Shown in pieces: positions 45,719-54,005 of a DNA stretch of 64,000 nt. The translations under genes were made by a program, and so were the position numbers. The notes beneath the pieces were generated by a model. That model was not told the origin of the DNA and did no database searches. It was given only the letters and a program-made list of their open reading frames with translations. The DNA is from Haloterrigena sp. KLK7. GTDB taxonomy: Archaea > Halobacteriota > Halobacteria > Halobacteriales > Natrialbaceae. The stretch is from NCBI RefSeq assembly GCF_037914945.1, contig NZ_CP149787.1, positions 1,612,001 through 1,676,000 on the forward strand, given 5' to 3'. Each line of letters begins with the position of its first letter. Position 1 is the stretch's first letter.

Positions 45719-46477
45719 ATGGCTTCCGATCCAGCGTACGACGTCATCGCCGAGAGCGACGAGCCGCTCGAGGGACCCTTGCTCGTCGGACTCTCGAACG
45801 TGGGACTGGCGGGGCTCACGGCCATCGATTACCTCGTCACCCACCTCGAGTTCGAGCAGGTCGGTCACGTTCGGGCCCGCGGGCTGCCGGATATCACGCC
45901 GGTCGAAGACGGCGTCCCGCGACACCCGATGCGCGTGTACGCCGCCCCGAACGCTGACTACTGCGCGTTGCTCAGCGAACTGTTCGTTCCGGTGTGGGCG
46001 GCCGACGCGTTCGCCGACGGGATAGCGGAGTGGCTCGATTCGACGGAAATCGACGAACTGGCCGTCTTTCACGGGATTCCGTACCCGCACGGTCCGGACG
46101 AGCACGACGTCTTCTCCGTCGCTACCCCGGCGTACAGGGACCGACGACTCGACGGAACGAACGTGTCGCCGGCCAGCGGCGGCGTCCTCGACGGCGTCGC
46201 CGGTGAACTGACGGCCCGCAGCCTCGACGGGGAGGCCCCACCGCTCGGTGCGTACGTCACTCCGTCGCATCCGCCCGGGCCGGACCTCGAGGCGTCGCTG
46301 CGGTATCTGGACCTCCTGCGAACCGTCTACGGCCTCGAAATCGACGACGATCAGCTCCGCGAGCGCGCCGCGGAGCTACAGCGGTACTACGCCGAACTCG
46401 CGGATCGCATGGCGACGCTGGAGGCTCGAGAGGGTCCCGGGAGCCAGAACTTCCCGGAGGATCGGATGTTCATGTGA
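45719..46477 (+). CDS. PAC2-family protein (proteasome-assembly-chaperone-like)
   Basis: 252 residues with the PAC2 pattern: PLLVGLSNVGLAGLTAIDYLV near the start, VRARGLPDITPVEDG, then HGIPYP and, after an SPASGGVLDGV loop, the helical C-terminus with an acidic coiled tail. Archaeal PAC2 proteins are thought to help proteasome assembly or ATP-grasp-type ligases; direct evidence is limited. The true start is the ATG at 45719; the longer open frame upstream is the antisense of the KH gene. Confidence 0.85.
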   Translation: MASDPAYDVIAESDEPLEGPLLVGLSNVGLAGLTAIDYLVTHLEFEQVGHVRARGLPDITPVEDGVPRHPMRVYAAPNADYCALLSELFVPVWAADAFADGIAEWLDSTEIDELAVFHGIPYPHGPDEHDVFSVATPAYRDRRLDGTNVSPASGGVLDGVAGELTARSLDGEAPPLGAYVTPSHPPGPDLEASLRYLDLLRTVYGLEIDDDQLRERAAELQRYYAELADRMATLEAREGPGSQNFPEDRMFM

Positions 46478-46554
46478 CGGCTCGGCTCGGGCGATCCCGG
46501 AGGGAATCGCCGCCCGCGACGAGCGCCGCGTCCCGACCGCCTCCGGCGGGATCG

Positions 46555-46920
46555 TCAGTTCGGAAGGTCTCGATCGGTACAGAGATCGAGGAGCGCTCTG
46601 ACGATCTCGGGGGGATCGCGATAGACGACTACCGACGTCCGCTGATCGTACTCGACGAGGTTCACTTCACGTAATCGCGGCAGATGCGTGTGGAACAGCT
46701 CGAGCTCGATTCGGTCGATCAGTTCCCCGGAAACCATTTCGGACCGGGACGCGCGCTCCCACGCTGCGAGCTGCCGCGCGATGCCGCCGATCGATGCGCG
46801 CCCCTCCTCTCGCAGATAGTGGAGCACGTATCGTCGCCGGTAGTTCGCGAAGACGGCGAAGAGATCGTCGAGTCGCGACCCGCTCTCTGATCCGTCGTCG
46901 GGTGATCGATCGTCTACCAT
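46555..46920 (-). CDS. Winged-helix DUF7344-type regulator
   Basis: 121 residues. After an acidic lead the pattern LFAVFANYRRRYVLHYLREEG, then RQLAAWE, LELFHTHLPRLREVNLVEYD and a beta wing VVVYRD marks a DUF7344 winged helix, the second of this type in the window (see 25998-26348). It is probably a DNA-binding regulator. A TATA-like CTATAAC on the minus strand lies about 40 bases before the ATG. Its own AT-rich upstream region holds an 8-base inverted repeat (47014-47044). Confidence 0.8.
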   Translation of the reverse strand: MVDDRSPDDGSESGSRLDDLFAVFANYRRRYVLHYLREEGRASIGGIARQLAAWERASRSEMVSGELIDRIELELFHTHLPRLREVNLVEYDQRTSVVVYRDPPEIVRALLDLCTDRDLPN

Positions 46921-47253
46921 GGGTAGTAATTTCCGCCCACCATGATTCGGGGAAAGTTATAGATGCCTAATAAGTTTGTGGTTATTTCCAGCCCTCGAGC
47001 GGATCGAGTGTTAATTCATAAATTCTGATGGCGGTATTATGAATGCTGTGGGAGAATACAAGCTATTTTTATTCAATTTGGGGTGGTATTCGAGCGAAGC
47101 CGAACCGAAACTCGGCGAACCGACGAGTCGACGGCGGCTGCGTTCCGATCGGCGGTTACGACGATCGAACCGAGACGCGCCGTCCGGTACTGACGACCGG
47201 AACCGTCGACCACCTGCTCCCGTGGCCCGGTACGGACCGAACGGGACTGGGAC
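46921..47253. other. AT-rich intergenic region
   Basis: 333 bases with no supported gene. The first half is unusually AT-rich and includes the probable promoter of the winged-helix gene. An inverted repeat ATTCATAA-N15-TTATGAAT (47014-47021/47037-47044) may be an operator. Confidence 0.55.
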
Positions 47254-47751
47254 TCACTCGAGGGCTCGAAACCGAACCGACTCCGAGCGCGTGTCGACGA
47301 CCGCGACCGTGCGGTCATCGTCGCTCGCCAGCACGTGTGCGCCGGGGTTCAGTACCGTCGTTCGACCCTCCTCCGACAGCTCGCGCTCGTGGTGGTGGCC
47401 GTAACAGACGAAATCGAACGTCTCGCCGGCGGCGATCGCCTCGACCTCCTCGAGACTCTCGCCGTGGAGGACGGCGAAGGAGAGGCCGTCGAACTCGAGG
47501 CTCGCGAACCGACCGTGGAGTTCGCTCTCGCCGCCCAGCGCGTCGAACGCCGCCTGCAGGTTGGCGACGTCGCCGTCGTTGTTCCCGAGGACGCCGTGGA
47601 GTTCGAACTCGTCGAAGTAGTCGATCATCAGCGGCGCGACGAAGTCGCCGCAATGAATTACGATCTCGACGCCCTCCTCGGCGAAGATCTCGGTCGCCCG
47701 TTCGATCGCGTCGACGTTGTCGTGCGTGTCGGCGACGATTCCGATGTTCAT
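47254..47751 (-). CDS. YfcE/MJ0936-type metallophosphoesterase
   Basis: 165 residues of the compact calcineurin-like phosphodiesterase family (MJ0936, YfcE). All metal-binding motifs are present: VADTHDN (Asp8, His10), HCGDF, GNNDGD, LHGES and the final GHHHE. Members hydrolyse phosphodiesters such as bis-pNPP, and some act on cyclic nucleotides. The physiological substrate is unknown. It is monocistronic. Confidence 0.92.
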   Translation of the reverse strand: MNIGIVADTHDNVDAIERATEIFAEEGVEIVIHCGDFVAPLMIDYFDEFELHGVLGNNDGDVANLQAAFDALGGESELHGRFASLEFDGLSFAVLHGESLEEVEAIAAGETFDFVCYGHHHERELSEEGRTTVLNPGAHVLASDDDRTVAVVDTRSESVRFRALE

Positions 47752-47824
47752 ACGGGAGTAGGCGCGGGCGAGCCACTAATGTGTTCGGAGCGGCTCCCCC
47801 GCGGCGGATCTGTAGCGGTCCTCC

Positions 47825-47875
47825 CGTGACATGTCTCACGATATCGCGAACGTGACATCGGTCTCACGACGATAT
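47825..47875. promoter_or_regulatory. Tandem palindromic sites upstream of the membrane protein gene
   Basis: Two similar sites, CGTGA-N6-TCACG (47825-47840) and CGTGA-N8-TCACG (47851-47869), each followed by a short ATAT run. Their starts are 26 bases apart, so they form imperfect direct repeats of inverted repeats. The arrangement suggests a cooperative regulator binding upstream of the gene starting at 47994. Confidence 0.5.
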
Positions 47876-47960
47876 GGGAGTCACTGAACCGAATCACACA
47901 CTGATCGCTATGCTATCGTGCGAGCAGATGTGTATTGACTTTCAGTAGCCACTATGATCA

Positions 47961-47980
47961 GTATTAATACATTATATATT
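47961..47980 (+). promoter_or_regulatory. AT-rich promoter of the polytopic membrane protein gene
   Basis: The 10-base palindrome GTATTAATAC is followed immediately by ATTATATATT, a TATA-like run centred about 20 bases before the ATG at 47994/47997. Confidence 0.5.
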
Positions 47981-47993
47981 GGCACTATCGCGT

Positions 47994-49643
47994 ATGATGA
48001 CGGTCCCTCGCTGGGTGCGCCGCAGCGTCCGAATCGCCCGTATCGAAGTGACCCGTGTGCGACGGAAACGCGGCCGCTCGCGAGGTCTGCGTCTCGTTCT
48101 CGGTACCGCACTGATCGCGCTCTCGATCGGCTGTGGCGTCGGCGCGTACGGTCTCGGGATGGCGGTTTCCCGGGACCAGTTCGTGTTCCCAGTCGAGACC
48201 GTACGAATGGGAGCAACCGTGGGATTACCCACCGCGATCGTCATTTTCGCACAGGCGACGTCGCGGCGGCTCGAGCGCGCCGAAACAGATCTGTTGCTGA
48301 CGACGGTCACCACCCGCGAGTTCGTCGTTGGGATCGGCCTCGCCGTCTATAGCCGAGTTGCGCTGCCGTGGCTGGCCCCCGTCTGTAGCGGGGCCGTCGG
48401 GTTCGCCGTCGGCGTCCGATCACCGGTGACTGCCGCGGCTATCGTCGTCGCGGTCAGTGGTTTCCTCGCACTCGCGGCGGTGGTCAGTGCGGTGGGCGTG
48501 TTCGCTTGGGGCCTCGTTCCCGCTCGTGTCACGGTCCTCGTTCGGCAACGATCCGTCCTGCGGTACGTGCTGATCGGCGTCGGGGGGCTCATCGCGAGCG
48601 TCGTCGCCGGCGGTGGACTGCCCCCGTTCGATCGAGTGACGGAGATCGCTCGCCGAGCGCCGATTGCGTGGCTCGTCGATCTGGGGCTGATCGCCGTCCC
48701 GGAGATCGACACCGTCTCACGTCGCGGCCTCGGTGCGCTGGTGGTACTCGCCGTCGGCATTCCGGGCGGTGTAATCGCCGCAGTCGCGATCGCCGACCGA
48801 GTCCTCGGCGAGGAACCGGGCCAGATCGAATCGACCGCCGTATCGCGATCGCTCGTCGGCGCCGGGCTCTCGAGTCGACTGTTCGGACGCTACGTCTCGC
48901 GCCCTACCCTGACCGTCGCCCGGAAGCGGTGGGTCCAAGAGCGGCGGATATCGCTGGCGTTCTTCATGGCTATCTGCTTCCCGATGTTCGGTCTGAGCGG
49001 AATCGTTCTCTACGCGCTCTCGGTGAGAGACGTCCCTCCGATCGCGCTGGTATCTATCGCGTTCGTCTGTGCGACCGGCGTCGGACAGGGGTTCGGAAGC
49101 GAGGTGCTCGGCGCCGAGTACCCCGTCTTACCGATGACGCTCACGTCGGCTTCCGGCCGGGAGTTCGTCCGCGGGACCGTCCTCGCCGCCGTCGCCGTCG
49201 GTGCTCCGCCGACCGCGCTACTCACGCTGGGCGCCGGACTGGTCGGTTCGGTCGGCGTCCTCGAGGCCGTGCTGGTCTCCGTCGCGAGCGTCGCGTGGTG
49301 TTGCTGTAGCGCCGCCGTCGCGACGGCGCTCGGGATGGACGTCCGGTATCGGGACATCTATCCGATGCCGTATCCGTTCACCAGCGCGATGATCTACGGG
49401 GAGATCGGGCGCGCGTCGTTCATCCGACTTGGACTGGTCGGGGTCGCGCTCAGCGTCGTCTGCTTGCCGGCGGCTATCGCGGCCGTCCCGGCCGTCACCG
49501 ACGCGATGACGGCGGTACTCGGCGTTCCGGCGCCGGTCGTTCGAAGCGCTGCCGTCCTCCTGACGATCGGTATCGCGCTGGCCGTCTCGAGGGCGGCCGT
49601 CGACCGCGCCGCCGAGTCGTACGCGGCGTACACGCTCAGATGA
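47994..49643 (+). CDS. Polytopic membrane protein, possible ABC-2-type permease
   Basis: 549 residues with roughly 12-14 hydrophobic segments and a basic N-terminus (TVPRWVRRSVRIARIEVTRVRRKRG). A soluble loop rich in positive charge lies near residues 300-320. The layout of two membrane bundles linked by a loop, and the DVRYRDIYPMPYPFTSAM segment near the end, resemble haloarchaeal ABC-2-like permeases of unknown substrate. No ATPase is adjacent. Two adjacent ATGs are possible starts. Its G+C is slightly lower than its neighbours by eye. Function is uncertain. Confidence 0.65.
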   Translation: MMTVPRWVRRSVRIARIEVTRVRRKRGRSRGLRLVLGTALIALSIGCGVGAYGLGMAVSRDQFVFPVETVRMGATVGLPTAIVIFAQATSRRLERAETDLLLTTVTTREFVVGIGLAVYSRVALPWLAPVCSGAVGFAVGVRSPVTAAAIVVAVSGFLALAAVVSAVGVFAWGLVPARVTVLVRQRSVLRYVLIGVGGLIASVVAGGGLPPFDRVTEIARRAPIAWLVDLGLIAVPEIDTVSRRGLGALVVLAVGIPGGVIAAVAIADRVLGEEPGQIESTAVSRSLVGAGLSSRLFGRYVSRPTLTVARKRWVQERRISLAFFMAICFPMFGLSGIVLYALSVRDVPPIALVSIAFVCATGVGQGFGSEVLGAEYPVLPMTLTSASGREFVRGTVLAAVAVGAPPTALLTLGAGLVGSVGVLEAVLVSVASVAWCCCSAAVATALGMDVRYRDIYPMPYPFTSAMIYGEIGRASFIRLGLVGVALSVVCLPAAIAAVPAVTDAMTAVLGVPAPVVRSAAVLLTIGIALAVSRAAVDRAAESYAAYTLR

Positions 49644-49665
49644 TCACGAGGGCTGGAGAGCGGGC

Positions 49666-50895
49666 TTACCCCTCGAGCCCCGTCGGCACACCGGCCCGCT
49701 CGAGCGCTCGCCGTCGCTCCCGATCTGTCAGCCGGTAGGGCTCGAGTTCGGTCTCGAGCGATCCCAGTTCCGCCCGTCGACGCTGGTGGTCGGCGAGGAA
49801 GTCGCTGATCCGCTCGATCGCGAGTTCCTTCAACTCGCCGCTGAGCAGGTCCCCGGCGCGGTAGTCGGCGGCGATGCGCTCGAGTTCCTCGTCGTCCGGC
49901 TCGAAGAAGAATCGCAGGTACTGGAAGGGGACGTCGACGGTCGGATCGCCGCCCTTCTCGCGGTGTTCCGCGAGCGTCGCTCGGCTGCCGGTGTAGGCGT
50001 GCGTTCGGATCGTCTCGGCGACGCTCTCGGGATCGTCGGTGAGCTCGATCGACGGCGCGCCGCCGGAGGAACTCATCTTGCCCGGCCCCTCGAGGCCCGG
50101 GAGGAAGCGCCCGAGCAGCGCGCCCGGCTTGTCCACCGGGAGCGCCTCCTTCGCGGCGACGTCGCGACAGACGCGGACGTGGGGGTCCTGATCGACCGCG
50201 ATGGGGACCAGCGTCGGCTGCCGGCCCGCGACGAGTTGCGGGAGCAGGAGGTGGGTGGCCTGCACGGCGGGATAGAACTGCAGGCCGACGGTGTCCTGGT
50301 CGCCGTAGACCGCCTCGACCGTGGCCGGCGTGAGGTGCTTCGCGAGGCGAACCGCGATCGGGTAGACCACGTCCGCGTCGGCCGTGTCGACGACGATCCG
50401 GGTCCGTTCGGGGTCGAAGCCGACCGCGAGGACGTCCCGCAGGTTCTCGCGGGTGTGCTCGCCGATGGAGTCGAACGACTGGTCCTTCGCGAGGAACTTC
50501 TCGTCGTCCGAGAGCGGGACGTACACCGTCGCGCCGGTCGCGCGCTGAAACCGCTTCGCGAGGTACAGCGGGAGGACGTGGCCCAGATGCATCGCTCCAG
50601 AGGGGCCGCGACCGGTAACGATCGCGTGCGGATCGCCGACCGCGGCGGCCTCGAGGTAGTCGTCGACGTCCCGACCGGCGTAGAAGGTCCGCCGTCTCAG
50701 TAGCGGGTGGTCGGGGAACCGATTGATCTGTTCGTCCGTTAGGGGATCGGCGCCGAAGCGCTCGAGCAGTTTCTCGTAGTCGATCTCGCCGTCGACGGCG
50801 TAGGGCGTGACGGTGAACGCATCGGAGTCGGGGCGATTCGGTTCGGTACTCGGCTCACTGGCGGTGCTGTCCGGTGTCTCGGATGGTTCTGGCAT
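49666..50895 (-). CDS. trpS: Tryptophanyl-tRNA synthetase
   Basis: 409 residues, class I synthetase. The HIGH-type motif is HLGH in SGAMHLGHVLPL and the KMSKS-type motif is KMSSS in GKMSSSGG; YGDQDTVGLQFYPAVQ and the acidic N-terminal extension (about 25 residues) are as in archaeal TrpRS. It is preceded by an 84-base spacer and, before that, a 27-codon leader ORF with three Trp codons, strongly suggesting control by charged tRNA-Trp. Confidence 0.97.
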   Translation of the reverse strand: MPEPSETPDSTASEPSTEPNRPDSDAFTVTPYAVDGEIDYEKLLERFGADPLTDEQINRFPDHPLLRRRTFYAGRDVDDYLEAAAVGDPHAIVTGRGPSGAMHLGHVLPLYLAKRFQRATGATVYVPLSDDEKFLAKDQSFDSIGEHTRENLRDVLAVGFDPERTRIVVDTADADVVYPIAVRLAKHLTPATVEAVYGDQDTVGLQFYPAVQATHLLLPQLVAGRQPTLVPIAVDQDPHVRVCRDVAAKEALPVDKPGALLGRFLPGLEGPGKMSSSGGAPSIELTDDPESVAETIRTHAYTGSRATLAEHREKGGDPTVDVPFQYLRFFFEPDDEELERIAADYRAGDLLSGELKELAIERISDFLADHQRRRAELGSLETELEPYRLTDRERRRALERAGVPTGLEG

Positions 50896-50979
50896 TGCTC
50901 TCTGCTGGTGGATCGGATGATTGGAACGCGATTCGCGCGAAAACGAGCGGAGGGAGCGTCCGTCGCCGCGGCCGCCGGG

Positions 50980-51063
50980 TTAGGCCGCGTCGCCCGCCGC
51001 GACGGGACTGTCCGCTCTCGAGGGGGTCTGCCAGTGCCACTGCCACTCGAGGGCGGACCGCAT
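50980..51063 (-). CDS. Trp-rich leader peptide of trpS
   Basis: A 27-residue ORF too short for ordinary gene calling: MRSALEWQWHWQ at its N-terminus, ending GDAA then TAA. It has three Trp codons in five at positions 7, 9 and 11. Its ATG is 30 bases from a strong BRE/TATA, so translation should be leaderless. The Trp codons lie exactly in the loop of a 13-base stem whose arms are codons 2-6 and 14-18. The design is that of a leader peptide sensing low charged tRNA-Trp. Function is inferred. Confidence 0.7.
   Translation of the reverse strand: MRSALEWQWHWQTPSRADSPVAAGDAA
51010..51058 (-). promoter_or_regulatory. Attenuator-like stem of the trpS leader
   Basis: Arms 51046-51058 and 51010-51022 pair at 12 of 13 positions (one C-A mismatch). 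The 23-base loop between them carries all three Trp codons. A ribosome stalled there would hold the 5' arm open and allow downstream structures, including a second stem (50983-50989 with 50967-50973) that spans the leader stop codon, to change. A T4 run follows at 50943-50940 on the transcript strand. Confidence 0.65.
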
Positions 51064-51088
51064 TATCGATGCCTAGTCTATCATCCGA

Positions 51089-51096
51089 TCTAAACG
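51089..51096 (-). promoter_or_regulatory. Promoter of the trpS leader transcript
   Basis: On the minus strand CGAAACGTTTAGATC has a BRE-like CGAAA and a TATA-like CGTTTAGA centred 30 bases before the leader ATG. Confidence 0.65.
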
Positions 51097-51231
51097 TTTC
51101 GGTGCCGGCTACCTGATCCACGCCGAGCGACGGATCGTCGCTCGGTCGCGCCCGGGCTAAGCGCGGATATCGATAGCGGAGACTACCCCCTCGCCGTCTC
51201 CGTCCGTCTCAGTCGCGCTACGTTCGAGTAT

Positions 51232-51258
51232 TGTTGTTTTAGTATAAAAAATACAACA
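51232..51258. promoter_or_regulatory. Operator-like inverted repeat over the nucleotidase TATA
   Basis: TGTTGT (51232-51237) and ACAACA (51253-51258) are mirror half-sites around the TATA-like TATAAAAAAT. A protein bound here would block the nucleotidase promoter; phosphate control is a natural guess but is not shown. Confidence 0.45.
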
Positions 51259-51290
51259 GGAATATCAGGGCTCGGTCGGAGACATCGCGT

Positions 51291-52946
51291 ATGCCATCCG
51301 AACCGACAGACGGGATCGAGCGACGGCGACTGCTGGGATACGCCGGATCCGCGGGCGTCGTCGCGCTGGCCGGGTGTGCGTCCGGCGGAGAAACCGCGGA
51401 CGACGAGGACGAGAACGGTGAGTCGGAACCCGACGACCCGGACGAGTCCAACCCCGATGAGACGGAGCAAGAGAACTCGAGCGACGGGGAATCGACGACC
51501 GTCCGGTTGCTCCACGACACGCACTTTCACGGGTCGATGGGGGCTCCCGACGAGGCGCTCAACGTCGCGAACTACTTCGGGCTGATGGACGACCTCGCCG
51601 CGGACCCGCCCGACGGGAACGCGCTCGTCGTCGGCAACGGCGACGATCTGCACACGTCCGTCGAGTCCTCGGTCTTCGACGGCGGCCACATGGTCTCGCT
51701 GTTCAACGCGGCCCCGCTCGAGTACGACACGTACGGCAACCACGAGTTCGACAACGGCCCGGAGAGCCTCCGGGAGAACGTCGCCGACAGCGAGTTCACG
51801 TGGGTGAGCGCGAACGTTCGCGACGAGCGGACCGACGACGTCTTCGCCGCCGGGGAGGGCGCCCGGCGGTACGCCCTCGAGGAGATCGACGGGGTGCGGT
51901 TCGGGATCACCGGGCTCGCGCCGGCGGACACCCCCGACGTCGCCTCCGTCGGCGATCACGTCGACGTTCTCGACCCGGAGACCGCGATCGAGGGGGTCGT
52001 CGGGGAACTCTGCGACGAGGGCGCGGACGTGATCGTGCTGCTGTCGCACCTCGCCAGCCCCGTCGCTCGGGAACTGGTCGCGGCCGTCGACGGGATCGAC
52101 GTCGCCGTCGGCGACCACGCCGCGATGGTCTACGACGAACCCGAGACGGTCGACGGGACCGTCGTCTCGGTCGTCGGCGACGAGTTCGACTACGTCGGTC
52201 GACTCGACCTCGAGATCGGACCCGAGGGGCTCGTCGACCACTCGTTCGAGCGATTCGACCTCGCCGCGGAGGTCGAGAGCGGGAACGTCGAACCGCACGA
52301 GGCGGTCCAGTCGCTGCTCGAGGAGTACGAGAGCGACCTCGAGGCGGAACTCGACGTGGTCATCGGCGAGACCGCGGTGCCCCTGGACGTGCGGACCGAG
52401 ACGGTCCGCAGCGAGGAGTCGAATTTCGGGAACTGGCTGACCGATATCATGCGCGCGGATCTCGGGGCAGACGTCGCGCTCCAGAACGGCGGCGGCATCC
52501 GCAGCGATCGGTTGTACGAGGCCGGCGACCTCACTCGACGAACGATCGTCGACATCCTTCCGTTCCCGAACCGGACCGTGAAACTCGAGGTCACGGGCGC
52601 GACGCTTCGCGAGGCGATCGAACTCGGCGTCAGTACGGTCGCCGACGGACACGGTCGGTTCCCGCAGGTCAGCGGGATGGCATATGCCTACGATCCGGAC
52701 GCCCCCGCGGGCGAGCGCGTCGAAGAGATCACGGTCGGCGACGAACCCCTCGAGGCCGACGCGACGTACGAACTCGCGACGAACGACTTCGTCGCGGGCG
52801 GCGGCGACGGCTACGAGATGTTCGCGGACGGCGACGTCCTCGTCCCCGCCGACGAGGGGACGCTGCTCTCGGCGCTCGCGATCGAGGCCATCCAGGAAGC
52901 CGAGGTCATCGGACCCGAAACGGAGGGACGGATCGAGGTCGTCTGA
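51291..52946 (+). CDS. 5'-nucleotidase / 2',3'-cyclic phosphodiesterase lipoprotein
   Basis: 551 residues. Tat signal (ERRRLLGYAGSAG) with lipobox ALAGC, then an acidic linker of about 40 residues. The metallophosphatase domain has DTHFHG, GNGDDLH and GNHEFD, and the C-terminal 5'-nucleotidase domain has ALQNGGGIRSD (about 400) and VAGGGDGYEMF. It is anchored outside the cell and would release phosphate and nucleosides from extracellular nucleotides. Length and domains match UshA-like enzymes. Confidence 0.93.
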   Translation: MPSEPTDGIERRRLLGYAGSAGVVALAGCASGGETADDEDENGESEPDDPDESNPDETEQENSSDGESTTVRLLHDTHFHGSMGAPDEALNVANYFGLMDDLAADPPDGNALVVGNGDDLHTSVESSVFDGGHMVSLFNAAPLEYDTYGNHEFDNGPESLRENVADSEFTWVSANVRDERTDDVFAAGEGARRYALEEIDGVRFGITGLAPADTPDVASVGDHVDVLDPETAIEGVVGELCDEGADVIVLLSHLASPVARELVAAVDGIDVAVGDHAAMVYDEPETVDGTVVSVVGDEFDYVGRLDLEIGPEGLVDHSFERFDLAAEVESGNVEPHEAVQSLLEEYESDLEAELDVVIGETAVPLDVRTETVRSEESNFGNWLTDIMRADLGADVALQNGGGIRSDRLYEAGDLTRRTIVDILPFPNRTVKLEVTGATLREAIELGVSTVADGHGRFPQVSGMAYAYDPDAPAGERVEEITVGDEPLEADATYELATNDFVAGGGDGYEMFADGDVLVPADEGTLLSALAIEAIQEAEVIGPETEGRIEVV

Positions 52947-52985
52947 GACCGGGTTCGACTGCGTTCGGAGACGGTAGCTCGGCTC

Positions 52986-53861
52986 TCAGTCCCGCGACGG
53001 ATCCGGCTCCGGACTCGTGACGAACTCGAGTAACTCGTCTTCGGTGACGTCCATCCCCTGCCGCGAGAAGAATCCGGCGACGTTCCGGCAGTCCCGCTCC
53101 AAGAACTCCCGGCTGTTGGGGTGGTGGACCGTGACGGCCTGGCCGAGGTCGATGAAGACGAGCTGTCCCTCGTCCTGGTCGAAGACGACGTTGTACTCGC
53201 TGAGATCGCCGTGGATCAATCCCGCCGAGTAGAGGCGACGCATGTACTCGCGCATGACCTCGTAGGCGGTTTGGGGATTCTCGATGTGGACCTCGCCGAG
53301 GCGTTTCGCGCGGCCGTCGTCGGTGCCGATGTACTCCATGACAAGCACGTTGCGCTCGGTCGCGAGCGGTTCGGGAACGCGGACGCCGGCCGCCTTCGCC
53401 CGCTCCAAGTTCGCGAGTTCCTTCTTCGTCCACGCGAGGACGACGTCCTTCTTCTTGCCGCCCAGCCCCTCGAAGCGCGGGTCGCCCTCGAGGTAGTCGC
53501 GCATCTGCCGGAAGTTCGAGGCGTTAATGCGGTAGATCTTGACCGCGACCTCGCGGTCGTCGCCCAGCGCGTGGTAGACGTTCGCCTCCTTGCCCGTCGA
53601 GAGCGGCCCGCCGAAGGCCTCGACGTAGCCGTCCTGGACGAGTTTGTACAGCGCAGCGAGGGTCGCGTCGTCGAACACCGACTGCTCGACCTTGAACTGG
53701 TCGGCGTCCTTGATGCGCTCCTCGAACTGCTCGAACTCCCGGTCGCGCTTGCGAGCGATCCGGTCGGCCTCGGTGTCCGAGACGTCGATCTCTTCCCACT
53801 CGTCGCCCGGCGTCTCGACCTCTTCGAGGTCGACCAGCCCGTATTCCGTTCCCTCTCCCAT
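52986..53861 (-). CDS. rio1: RIO1-type serine/threonine protein kinase
   Basis: 291 residues with a RIO kinase core: the RIO1-specific P-loop substitute STGKEANVYHA, the lysine in VAVKIYR, the catalytic loop LIHGDLSEYN and metal site IDLGQAV, plus an acidic N-terminus. RIO1 supports final maturation of the small ribosomal subunit. Archaeal eIF1A and the KH factor Pno1 often neighbour it, but here neither is adjacent. Confidence 0.94.
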   Translation of the reverse strand: MGEGTEYGLVDLEEVETPGDEWEEIDVSDTEADRIARKRDREFEQFEERIKDADQFKVEQSVFDDATLAALYKLVQDGYVEAFGGPLSTGKEANVYHALGDDREVAVKIYRINASNFRQMRDYLEGDPRFEGLGGKKKDVVLAWTKKELANLERAKAAGVRVPEPLATERNVLVMEYIGTDDGRAKRLGEVHIENPQTAYEVMREYMRRLYSAGLIHGDLSEYNVVFDQDEGQLVFIDLGQAVTVHHPNSREFLERDCRNVAGFFSRQGMDVTEDELLEFVTSPEPDPSRD

Positions 53862-53963
53862 CTACTCGGTCGTAGGCGCCCCGACGGGTAAAGTACTGGG
53901 TCTGGGCGACGGCCCGTTCGCTCGCTGCCAAGACGGGGGTCGACGGCGAACGGGGAATGGCGA

Positions 53964-53974
53964 GCTATTTGTAT
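53964..53974 (+). promoter_or_regulatory. AT-rich promoter-like sequence of nhaC
   Basis: GCTATTTGTAT is centred about 37 bases before the ATG at 54006, leaving a leader of roughly 10 bases. Confidence 0.45.
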
Positions 53975-54005
53975 TCGCTGTCGAAAAAACGCGTGCGACC
54001 TGCTC

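Larger units (their letters stand above)
50896..51290. other. trpS control region and nucleotidase promoter
   Basis: Contains the trpS leader ORF and its hairpins (50967-51058), the leader TATA (51089-51096) and, on the other strand, the promoter of the nucleotidase with an inverted repeat (51232-51258). No other coding sequence was found; a plus-strand reading of about 80 codons is basic and not supported. Confidence 0.6.
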
